From Pseudomonadota bacterium (GTDB lineage Bacteria; Desulfobacterota; Desulfarculia; Desulfarculales; JAHJDS01), in contig JAHJDS010000553.1 in the NCBI GenBank assembly GCA_018812395.1, forward strand, positions 1 through 5,761: a stretch of 5,761 nucleotides of DNA, written 5' to 3'. The position numbers and the translations under genes were made by a program. The stretch's first letter is position 1, and every line of letters begins with the position of its first letter. Below the pieces are notes generated by a model. It made no database searches, was not told where the DNA came from, and saw only the letters and a list, made by a program, of their open reading frames with translations. Positions 1 to 5,598 of this stretch are shown here, piece by piece.

Positions 1-265
1 CCATGGCCGGCTGGCCGGGCAGGTGTTTCTTGAGCGACCCCAGGAACTGGGCCGTGCGCTGGACCCGGGTCTTGTCGGCGAACTTGAGCACGCCCACCTT
101 CTCGGAAAAGACGCTGAACACGTCGTTGAACTTCTTGTTGTCCATCGAGTTCATGGTCAGGAGCATGACAAAGAAGGTCAACAGCAACGTCACCAGGTCC
201 GAGAAAGTGACCATCCAGCCGTTGGGATCGAGCTGGGTTTCTTGGCTTTCGGCCTTGGCGGGCAT
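1..265 (-). CDS. motB: MotB-type stator protein with intact ion-binding Asp, N-terminal part only
   Basis: This is the first 88 residues of a MotB/PomB/MotS-type stator subunit; the rest lies beyond the left edge. In this family MotB spans the inner membrane once, carries ions on a conserved aspartate near the start of that helix, and anchors the stator to peptidoglycan through a C-terminal OmpA-like domain, which is not visible here. The membrane segment is at about residues 17-39, beginning WMVTFSDLVTLLLTFF, with the key aspartate at D23 (codon 197-199, GAC). A charged plug-like stretch follows, starting SMDNKKF. The ATG at 263-265 is preceded by AGAGG at 274-278 with 8 bases of spacing. 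The gene starts 36 bases after the stop of the preceding motB-type gene and in the same frame, so it should be co-transcribed with it and motA. The WMVTFSD motif is closer to sodium-type PomB/MotS than to enteric MotB. The family assignment is secure. Confidence 0.9.
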   Translation of the reverse strand, partial: MPAKAESQETQLDPNGWMVTFSDLVTLLLTFFVMLLTMNSMDNKKFNDVFSVFSEKVGVLKFADKTRVQRTAQFLGSLKKHLPGQPAM

Positions 266-301
266 TGAAGGCGCCTCTGACGGCGGCGACGCCGGCCCGG
301 G

Positions 302-1225
302 TCAGGTGCCGGGCGAAGCGGGCCTGGCCGCCGGTTTGGGTTTGGTCCTCGGTCCCGCCTCCGCGGGCGGCTTGACGATCGACGGCCGGAGCAGCGGGGA
401 CGGGGTCCCGAACAGCTCGAAGATGAAGCCCTTGAACCCCAGCCGTCGGCGCGGGCGGCCGTACTTGGCCGTCTCCTCCAGGGTGACCACGTCCCGTTCG
501 TCCAGGACGATTTCGACGCGGCGGTTGCGGCGCCGGTTCTCGGACGAGACGTTGGGGACCGCGGGCCGGGTGTCGCCGTAGCCGTAAGCGGACAGCCGCC
601 TCAGGGCGATGCCGCCCGACTCGTGCAGATACCGCATGACGACCATCGCCCGCAGGGCCGAGACGTGCCAGTTGGTCAGCCCCGGGGGCAGGCCCCAGTG
701 CTGGGGCGGGTAGTCGTCGGTGTAGCCGTTGATGATGATCTTATAGGGGGGGCGTTTCTGCCGGGAGACCCGGGCCGGGGTGCGGCGCAAGGCCTCGGCG
801 GCCAGCTTCAGGAACAACCGGGCCCGGGGCGAGAGCTTGATCGAGGCCTTGTCGAACAGGATGTCGCTCTCGATGCGGATGATCCTCAGACCTGCGGCCG
901 ACAAGACGTTGACCCCTTTTTCCATGCCCAGATCGAACATCGCCCCCCGAATCTCGATGATGTCCTTTTCCACGGCGGTGATCGGCGCGGCGAGCATGGT
1001 CCCGGCCCCCCGGCCCTTGTTGCTCAGGGCCGAGACGCCCCCGGGCAGGATGCCGAACTTGCCGATGAGCGACCCCAAGGCCCGGATGTAGCGCCGCTCG
1101 TCCCGGACCGACATGGCGTTGAGGACGATGAAGAAGGCCAGCAGGATGATCATCAGGGCGGTGAACAGCAGCGTCGTCGTGTTGACCGCCGGCGCGTCGG
1201 GCGCGGTTTTGCGTTTGCCAGCCAC
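302..1225 (-). CDS. MotB/OmpA-family protein lacking the ion-binding Asp
   Basis: A 307-residue inner-membrane protein with MotB layout: a short basic N-terminus, one membrane helix (about residues 17-39, containing FTALMIILLAFFIVL), a linker, and a periplasmic OmpA-like peptidoglycan-binding domain (about 115-242). Hallmarks of that domain are LFD at 123-125, GYTD at 167-170, NWHVSALRA at 185-193, GYGDTRP at 215-221 and NRRVEI at 234-239. Aligned without gaps to the next MotB, the position of its essential aspartate is alanine here (A23, codon 1157-1159, GCC), and the usual Trp at the helix start is Thr17. It should therefore not carry ions by itself. After the OmpA domain comes an unusual tail of about 65 residues rich in Pro, Arg and Lys. 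The start is GTG at 1223-1225, supported by AAGGAGG at 1230-1236; the first ATG downstream falls inside the membrane helix. It lies 9 bases after motA. It could be an accessory stator scaffold or a heterodimer partner of the other MotB; the role is inferred. Confidence 0.92.
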   Translation of the reverse strand: MAGKRKTAPDAPAVNTTTLLFTALMIILLAFFIVLNAMSVRDERRYIRALGSLIGKFGILPGGVSALSNKGRGAGTMLAAPITAVEKDIIEIRGAMFDLGMEKGVNVLSAAGLRIIRIESDILFDKASIKLSPRARLFLKLAAEALRRTPARVSRQKRPPYKIIINGYTDDYPPQHWGLPPGLTNWHVSALRAMVVMRYLHESGGIALRRLSAYGYGDTRPAVPNVSSENRRRNRRVEIVLDERDVVTLEETAKYGRPRRRLGFKGFIFELFGTPSPLLRPSIVKPPAEAGPRTKPKPAARPASPGT

Positions 1226-1229
1226 CGAC

Positions 1230-1236
1230 CCTCCTT
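1230..1236 (-). promoter_or_regulatory. Shine-Dalgarno site overlapping the motA stop
   Basis: AAGGAGG lies 4 bases before the GTG at 1223-1225 and includes two bases of the motA TAA stop (1235-1237). It fixes the GTG as start of the Asp-less MotB-type gene and suggests translational coupling, since ribosomes ending motA sit on the next initiation site. Confidence 0.8.
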
Positions 1237-1999
1237 ACTGGAACACCGACTTCCTCAAGTCCGGCGGGATGAAGGAGTGCAGTTTCTGCTCGATGATCCG
1301 CGGGTTGTCCCCCCGGGCGATGGCCAGGATGCCGTTGAGCATCAGCTCCTTGATCAGGAGCTCCTCCTTGGACCGGTTGCGGAGCTTGCCGGCCAGGGGG
1401 TTGAACAGGATGTTGGCCATGACCGCGCCGTAAAACGTCGTCAACAGGGCCACGGCCATGGCCGGCCCGATCTTGGACGGGTCGGACATGTTTTGCAGCA
1501 TCTGGACCAGGCCGATCAGGGTGCCGATCATGCCCAGGGCCGGAGCGAAGGTGCCCATGGTGGCCATGACCTCCGCGCCCAGGGTGTGCCGGGTGCGGAT
1601 GTAGTCGATCTCGGTCTCGAGAATTTCCTCGATGGACTTGGGCTCCAGGCCGTCGATGGTCAGCTGGAGGCCCTTGGCCAGGAACTGGTCGTCCACCTCG
1701 GTCATGGTCGACTCCAGGGCCAGGATGCCCTCTCGCCGGGCCTTGGTGGCGTAATCCACGAACCGGCCGATCACCTCCGGCACCGAGGTCACCTTGGAGA
1801 AAAAGGCGTTGCGGACGACCTTGACCACCCCCAGGACGCTCTTGAGCGGGAAGTTGATCAGGGTGGCCCCGATGGTGCCGCCGATGACGATCAGCATCGA
1901 GGGGACATCGATGAAACTCTCCAGGCCGCCACCCATGACGATGGCGGCCAACACCAGCCCGAACGCGGACACTATGCCGGCTACGGTTGCCAAATCCAT
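1235..1999 (-). CDS. motA: MotA/PomA-type flagellar stator subunit
   Basis: MotA forms a pentamer around a MotB dimer in the inner membrane. Ion flow through the complex turns the rotor by way of the cytoplasmic loop of MotA. The 254 residues match the short PomA-like branch (E. coli MotA has about 295). Four membrane segments are visible at about 4-22, 30-50, 147-170 and 181-203. The large loop between the second and third contains ARREGILALE, giving R88, R89 and E96 at the positions of the FliG-contacting charges of PomA. The helix prolines are P153 (APALGMIGT) and P201 (FNPLAGKL). T160 in TM3 and T187/T188 in TM4 correspond to the threonines of sodium-type stators. The ATG at 1997-1999 has GGAGGG at 2009-2014, 9 bases upstream. 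A sigma-54 promoter lies just upstream, and two motB-type genes follow with short gaps. The family call is secure; sodium coupling is inferred. Confidence 0.95.
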   Translation of the reverse strand: MDLATVAGIVSAFGLVLAAIVMGGGLESFIDVPSMLIVIGGTIGATLINFPLKSVLGVVKVVRNAFFSKVTSVPEVIGRFVDYATKARREGILALESTMTEVDDQFLAKGLQLTIDGLEPKSIEEILETEIDYIRTRHTLGAEVMATMGTFAPALGMIGTLIGLVQMLQNMSDPSKIGPAMAVALLTTFYGAVMANILFNPLAGKLRNRSKEELLIKELMLNGILAIARGDNPRIIEQKLHSFIPPDLRKSVFQ

Positions 2000-2053
2000 G
2001 TCAGTTTGCCCTCCCCCTCTTTGGGGCCGGAACTATTTTGCTCGTGATTCAAG

Positions 2054-2068
2054 GCAACTACCGTGCCA
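2054..2068 (-). promoter_or_regulatory. Sigma-54 (RpoN) promoter of the motA operon
   Basis: On the minus strand the sequence reads TGGCACG-GTAG-TTGC, an exact match to the -24/-12 consensus TGGCACG-N4-TTGC with correct spacing. The -24 element is at 2062-2068 and the -12 element at 2054-2057. Transcription would start near 2042, on an A, giving a leader of about 43 bases before the motA ATG. Sigma-54 control is common for flagellar genes in polar flagellates and requires an enhancer-binding activator; a candidate site lies upstream at 2250-2263. The match and its placement make this a strong prediction. Confidence 0.88.
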
Positions 2069-2100
2069 CGACCACCTGGTTCAATAAAAAATAGAATAGC

Positions 2101-2132
2101 AAAAAGGGCCGACAATAGCAAGCGCGACCCTT
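2101..2132 (-). terminator. Candidate intrinsic terminator of the hook transcript
   Basis: Read on the minus strand, AAGGGTC (2126-2132) can pair with GGCCCTT (2104-2110) as a 7-bp stem with one G-U pair, around a 15-base loop. Its 3' arm runs into five consecutive T (2101-2105), two of them paired. It lies about 175 bases after the second hook gene and before the sigma-54 promoter, a sensible place to end that transcript. The stem is short and the loop large, so it may be weak. Confidence 0.45.
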
Positions 2133-2249
2133 CTCGCGCAAATCGGGGCCGAAAGCGGGACAAATGGGGGCGGCCATGGGGGTCCGGCGGCCGAAACCGC
2201 GGCCGGGGGGTCGGTGGAGCGGGTTCCGGCCTGTCCGCCGGGATTCGTG

Positions 2250-2263
2250 GTCAATATTTTGAC
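2250..2263. promoter_or_regulatory. Inverted repeat, candidate enhancer (FleQ-like or IHF-like) site
   Basis: The plus strand reads GTCAATATTTTGAC, perfect 5-bp arms GTCAA/TTGAC around 4 bases. It lies about 180 bases upstream of the -24 element of the motA promoter, a normal distance for a sigma-54 activator site. It agrees at 12 of 14 positions with GTCAATAAATTGAC, the FleQ binding consensus as I recall it. The core TCAA-N4-TTG also fits the IHF consensus, so either protein is possible. The binding factor is inferred. Confidence 0.45.
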
Positions 2264-2305
2264 GGAAGTGAAGAGCTCGGCCCTGTCGGTCGAACGTCAC
2301 CCGGG

Positions 2306-3931
2306 CTAGCGCTGCTTGAGGTTGACCGCCGTCTGGAGCATCTGGTCCGAGGTGGTGATGGACCGGGAATTGATCTGGTAGCCCCGCTGGTAGTTGATCA
2401 ACTCGACAAAGGCCGAGGCCACGTCGACGGTCGACTGCTCCAGCTTTTGGCCGGTGATCTCCCCCATACCGTTCTGGTTGGCCTGAGCCATGACCTCCGC
2501 CCCGGCGGCCGTGGTCACGGCCCACAGGTTCTTGCCCACGCCCAGCAACTCCTGGGGCGCCGGGAAGTCGGCCAGGGCGAGGTAGGCCAGCGGTCCCGAG
2601 CGGCCGTTGCTGAAATAGGCGAAGAGCCGGCCGCCGTCCTCGGTGGCCACGCCCTGGACCTGGCCTTCGGCGTAGCCGTCCTGGTAGAGGTAATAGACGG
2701 CCGAGGCGCCATAGAGCTGGGTGGTCGGCGTGATGCCCCCGGTGCCGGGGGTGAAATCGAAGGTGATGGCCTGCCCCGGGGTGGCGCCCAGGAAATCGAA
2801 GCTGTTGAGGACCTGGGCCGACAGGGCCTCGTTGAGCGCGCCCGCGGTGTCGAAGCTGAGGTAGCCGTTGGCCCCCGGGGTGGCCACGCCGCCGGCGGCG
2901 TCCGAGGCGCCGATGTAGACGTAGTAGTCCCAGTATCCTCCCGCGGTGACTCCGGCCAGGTTCGTGGCGGCCATGGCCGGGACGAGGCCGCCGCCCGTGG
3001 GCGAGGCCAGGGTGGTGGTCACCAGGGCTGCGGCCGCCGGATCGCCGTTGAGGGCCGCCAGGACCTGGGCCGCCGTCGAGGTGATGACCCCGCCGGCGTC
3101 GGTGGCCAAAGACGTGGTGATGGCGTCGCCGGTGACGGACACCGCCAGGGCCTGGTTGGGGGCACCGGGATCGAGGTATGCGAGCGTTATGTTCTGGCCC
3201 TCGCCGCCGTAGTTCACGGCGGTGAAGGTCAGGTCGTTGTCCGCGCCGAAGGCGGTGGTCAGCGTCGCCAGTTCACGTTGGCCGGACACGGAGCCGCGGC
3301 GGAAATAGGCGGTCAGCCCCCGGGCGACGCCGTTGGAATCGTGGACGGTGACGGCCGTCGAGTAGTTGTAGGAGGACTCGTCGGTCGGGTTGAAGACGGC
3401 CGTGGGCAAGACCGCCTGGGAGTCCAGGTTGACCGAGATATCCACGATGGTGGTCGGCTGGGCGGCGTCGTACTGGCCCGTGATGTCGATGTCGGCGGCG
3501 GTGGCGGACACGAGGCCGGTGGCCGGGTCGACGTTGTACCCTTGGACGTGGTAGCCCTGCTCGCCGGCCAGGATCAGGTTGGCGTCGAAGTGGAACTGCC
3601 CGGCCCGGGTGTAATAGAACTCGTCGCCCACCCCGGTGGGGTTGCGCAGCTTGAAGAAGCCCCGGCCGTTGACGGCCGCGTCGGTGGACCGGTCGGTGGT
3701 CTGGATCGGTCCCTGCTCCATCAGGTTCTGGACCTCCTGGACGTAGGAGCCGTGCCCCTTCTGGGAGCCGCTGGCCTCGAGGCCCAGGGACGTGGACATG
3801 TAGTCGGCGAAGTTGGTCCGGCGGGTCTTGAAGCCCACGGTCTGGACGTTGGCCAGGTTGTGGGCGGTGACGTTGAGGGCCCGGGCAAAGGCGTTCATGC
3901 CCGCGGCGCCGGTGTAGAGCGAGGTCATCAT
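2306..3931 (-). CDS. flgE: Second flagellar hook protein, FlgE family paralog
   Basis: A 541-residue secreted axial protein of the FlgE hook family; hook protein polymerises into the flexible joint between rod and filament. The N-terminal rod/hook motif is at about 3-40 (SLYTGAAGMNAF...HNLANVQTVGFK), with NVQTVGFK in place of the usual NVNTTGFK. The C-terminal coiled segment is at about 497-541 (LEQSTVD...ITTSDQML). Between them lie hook-type stretches such as GRGFFKLRN (89-97), YTRAGQFHFD (107-116) and YLYQDGYAEGQVQGV (414-428). Residues about 232-328 form an insert shared with the upstream paralog. No cysteine is present, which excludes the spirochaete-type lysinoalanine hook crosslink. Length is well above the roughly 400 of enteric FlgE and far above FlgF/FlgG (about 250-260). 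The ATG at 3929-3931 is preferred over the adjacent ATG because AGGGA at 3941-3945 gives 9-base spacing. It follows the first hook gene after 12 bases. Whether it builds the same hook, a segment of it, or an alternative hook is unknown. Confidence 0.9.
   Translation of the reverse strand: MMTSLYTGAAGMNAFARALNVTAHNLANVQTVGFKTRRTNFADYMSTSLGLEASGSQKGHGSYVQEVQNLMEQGPIQTTDRSTDAAVNGRGFFKLRNPTGVGDEFYYTRAGQFHFDANLILAGEQGYHVQGYNVDPATGLVSATAADIDITGQYDAAQPTTIVDISVNLDSQAVLPTAVFNPTDESSYNYSTAVTVHDSNGVARGLTAYFRRGSVSGQRELATLTTAFGADNDLTFTAVNYGGEGQNITLAYLDPGAPNQALAVSVTGDAITTSLATDAGGVITSTAAQVLAALNGDPAAAALVTTTLASPTGGGLVPAMAATNLAGVTAGGYWDYYVYIGASDAAGGVATPGANGYLSFDTAGALNEALSAQVLNSFDFLGATPGQAITFDFTPGTGGITPTTQLYGASAVYYLYQDGYAEGQVQGVATEDGGRLFAYFSNGRSGPLAYLALADFPAPQELLGVGKNLWAVTTAAGAEVMAQANQNGMGEITGQKLEQSTVDVASAFVELINYQRGYQINSRSITTSDQMLQTAVNLKQR
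2948..3238 (-). other. Inserted beta-rich domain within the second hook protein
   Basis: Residues about 232-328, from NDLTFTAVNYGGEGQNIT to TNLAGV, interrupt the hook middle region between the strand ending TAYFRRG and the strand YWDYYVYI, which are close together in compact FlgE proteins. The patterns NDLTFTAVNYGG, ATDAGGVITSTAAQVLAALN and ATNLAGV resemble a domain I recall from tailed-phage structural proteins and bacterial surface proteins. The resemblance is from memory, and the boundaries are approximate. Confidence 0.55.
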
Positions 3932-3940
3932 GGCCGCTGT

Positions 3941-3945
3941 TCCCT
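3941..3945 (-). promoter_or_regulatory. Shine-Dalgarno site overlapping the first hook gene stop
   Basis: AGGGA precedes the ATG at 3929-3931 by 9 bases and overlaps the TAG stop (3944-3946) of the upstream hook gene. It favours the first of two adjacent ATG codons and implies coupled translation of the two hook paralogs. It is weaker than the AGGAGG before the first hook gene. Confidence 0.6.
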
Positions 3946-5572
3946 ATCGCTTCAGCTGCATCAGCGTCTCGAGCATCTGGTCAGAGGTGGTGATGACCCT
4001 CGAGTTGGCCTGGTAGGCGCGCTGGTTGGAGATCATGTTGACGAACTCCTCGGCCAGATCGACGTTGGATTGCTCGAGGGTGTTGCCGTTGATCTCGCCC
4101 AGGCCCAGGGTCCGGGGGTCGCCGATGAGTTCGGTGCCGGCCTCGGTGGCGGCGCCCCACAGGTTGCCGCCCTCGCGCCGGAGGCCCTCGGGGTTGTTGA
4201 AGTTGGCCAGGATGATGTAGGCCAGTCTCTTGATCTGTCCGTTGCTGAAGGCGCCGGTGATCCGCCCCTGGGTATCGACCGAGACGCCCTGCAGCGCCCC
4301 CTGGGCGTAGCCGTCCTGGTACAGATAGAAGGTCCCCGAGGCGCTGGCCACGCCGGTCGAGGGGGTGATGCCGCCCGCGGGGGAGAAGTCGAGGGTGATC
4401 TGCTGGTTGGCGGTGGCGCCCAGAAAATCGAAGTCGTTGGTCGTCTGGGCGGAGAGGGTCTCGACCAGGTTGCCGCCGGTGTCGAAGCTGAGGTGGCCGG
4501 CCGCCCCGGCGTGGGCCACACCGCTGGCCGCGTCCGAGGCGGTGATGTAGGCGTAGTAGTTCCAATAGGCCCCGTCGTCGACCCCGGTCAGGTTGGTCGG
4601 CCCGTAGGCGACGTTGACCTGGCCGGTGCCGTCGTTGCCGGTGGCGTTGGCCGCGGTGACCAGGGCGGCGGCCGCTGGGGCGGCGGCGACCGCCGCCCGG
4701 ACGGCGTTGGCCGTGGGGTAGTTGGCGCCGTCGGTGGTGACGGTGATGGCGATGGCGTTGCCGGTGACGTTGACCGTGGTCGTCACCGCGCCGGTGTTGC
4801 CGCCGTCAATGTACTGAATGGTGATGTTCTCGGCCTCGCCGCCGTAGTTGACCGCGGTGTAGGTGATGTCGTTGTTGGCCGCGGCGATGGTCGCGGTCAG
4901 GGCGGCCTGCTGGTACTGGCCGGTGGCCGATTCCTTACGGAAGTAGGTGGTCACCATCCGGGGTGTGCCCAGGGAGTCGTAAACCGTGATCGCGGTCGAG
5001 TAGTTCCAGGTGGTGTCGTCGGCCGGATTGAAGGCGATGGTCGGCACCGTTTCCTGCGAATCGAGGTTGACCGAGATGTCCAGGGCGGTGGTGGCGTTGG
5101 GCGCGGCCCGCTGGCCGGAGACCTTGATGTCGGTCACGGCCCCGGTCTTGTCCCCGGTCACCTGATCGGCCAGGTACCCCTGGACGATGTAGCCCTGGGG
5201 ATTGACCAGGAACCCCTCGGCGTCGAAATGGAACTGGCCGGCCCGGGAGTAATAACTGACCCCGGTCGAGACGTGCCTGAGCTTGAAGTACCCGGCCCCG
5301 CCGATGCCCAGGTCCATCGGGTTCTCCGTGGACTCGAAGCTGCCCTGGGAGTGCAGGGCCTGAATCGAGCCAATCTCCGAGCCGAAACCCACCGAGTTGA
5401 CGTTGGCCGTGCCCGTGGACAGGGACCGGACCATGACGTCCTGGAAATTGGCCCGCGACTGTTTGAAGCCGGTGGTGTTGACGTTGGCGATGTTGTCGCC
5501 AATGACGCTCATCGCCCGGCCGTAGGTCCGGAGCCCGGCTATCCCTGAGTTCATCGCGGATAACATGGCCAT
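3944..5572 (-). CDS. flgE: Flagellar hook protein FlgE
   Basis: A 542-residue hook protein, exported by the flagellar type III system and assembled under the FlgD cap. The N-terminal rod/hook motif is canonical (SAMNSGIAGLRTYG at 5-18, GDNIANVNTTGFK at 25-37). The C-terminal segment at about 499-542 contains LEQSNVDLAEEFVNMISNQR and ends in ITTSDQMLETLMQLKR. Core stretches include GAGYFKLRH (92-100), YSRAGQFHFD (108-117), AITVYDSLGTPR (194-205) and FYLYQDGYAQGALQGV (415-430). An insert of about 98 residues (234-331) lies in the middle and matches the one in the downstream paralog; it accounts for much of the extra length over enteric FlgE. No cysteine is present. The ATG at 5570-5572 has AGGAGG at 5580-5585 with 7-base spacing, better than the internal ATG two codons later. 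Its position directly after flgD and its closer fit to consensus make it the likely main hook protein. Confidence 0.95.
   Translation of the reverse strand: MAMLSAMNSGIAGLRTYGRAMSVIGDNIANVNTTGFKQSRANFQDVMVRSLSTGTANVNSVGFGSEIGSIQALHSQGSFESTENPMDLGIGGAGYFKLRHVSTGVSYYSRAGQFHFDAEGFLVNPQGYIVQGYLADQVTGDKTGAVTDIKVSGQRAAPNATTALDISVNLDSQETVPTIAFNPADDTTWNYSTAITVYDSLGTPRMVTTYFRKESATGQYQQAALTATIAAANNDITYTAVNYGGEAENITIQYIDGGNTGAVTTTVNVTGNAIAITVTTDGANYPTANAVRAAVAAAPAAAALVTAANATGNDGTGQVNVAYGPTNLTGVDDGAYWNYYAYITASDAASGVAHAGAAGHLSFDTGGNLVETLSAQTTNDFDFLGATANQQITLDFSPAGGITPSTGVASASGTFYLYQDGYAQGALQGVSVDTQGRITGAFSNGQIKRLAYIILANFNNPEGLRREGGNLWGAATEAGTELIGDPRTLGLGEINGNTLEQSNVDLAEEFVNMISNQRAYQANSRVITTSDQMLETLMQLKR
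4580..4873 (-). other. Inserted beta-rich domain within FlgE
   Basis: Residues about 234-331, from NDITYTAVNYGGEAENIT to TNLTGV, lie between the hook strands ending TTYFRKE and YWNYYAYI. The edges of the insert are strongly conserved with the second hook protein, while its middle has diverged and is rich in Ala and Thr. The insert was therefore probably present before the two hook genes duplicated. It is likely surface-exposed on the hook, which is inference. Confidence 0.55.
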
Positions 5573-5579
5573 GGGTATT

Positions 5580-5585
5580 CCTCCT
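5580..5585 (-). promoter_or_regulatory. Strong Shine-Dalgarno site of flgE
   Basis: AGGAGG lies 7 bases before the ATG at 5570-5572. It is the strongest ribosome-binding site in the hook block, fits high expression of the main hook protein, and decides the start over the ATG two codons downstream. Confidence 0.8.
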
Positions 5586-5598
5586 CACGATGTCAAAC

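Larger units (their letters stand above)
2000..2305. other. Non-coding gap between hook and stator genes
   Basis: These 306 bases separate the TAG stop of the second hook gene from the motA start. No convincing gene is visible on either strand. The part near motA contains AT-rich tracts (about 2081-2105) that stand out from the GC-rich surroundings. The region holds a candidate terminator hairpin, a sigma-54 promoter and an upstream inverted repeat, annotated separately. It marks a transcription-unit boundary between the hook and stator blocks. Confidence 0.8.

Noticed and set aside
623..2047. A plus-strand open frame of 474 codons opposite motB and motA
   Set aside because: Same antisense effect. 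The translation is rich in Gln, Gly, His and Asp with no recognisable domain, and both opposing genes are unambiguous.
2093..2121. Possible sigma-70 promoter on the minus strand (TTGCTA, 17 bases, TATTCT)
   Set aside because: Only 4 of 6 matches in each element, and it overlaps the candidate terminator. The nearby sigma-54 match is far stronger.
1981..2163. Minus-strand 60-codon frame with a hydrophobic stretch (LLLSALFAILFF)
   Set aside because: It starts at TTG, runs across the sigma-54 promoter and overlaps the motA start. The hydrophobic stretch comes from the AT-rich promoter region, and no good ribosome-binding site was seen.
2184..2206. GC-rich inverted repeat CCGGC/GCCGG as a terminator for the hook transcript
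   Set aside because: Arms are only 5 bp and no T-run follows in the direction of transcription; such repeats are expected by chance in DNA this GC-rich.
2058..2525. Minus-strand 155-codon frame overlapping the end of the second hook gene
   Set aside because: It lies in another frame of a confident gene, has shadow-like composition and ends in the promoter region.
2063..5548. A plus-strand open frame of 1161 codons antisense to both hook genes
   Set aside because: Its codons lie in register with the sense codons, so its stops would need sense TTA, CTA or TCA, which are rare in GC-rich genes. The product is a low-complexity Gly/Val/Asp/Arg string, while the minus strand encodes clear hook proteins.
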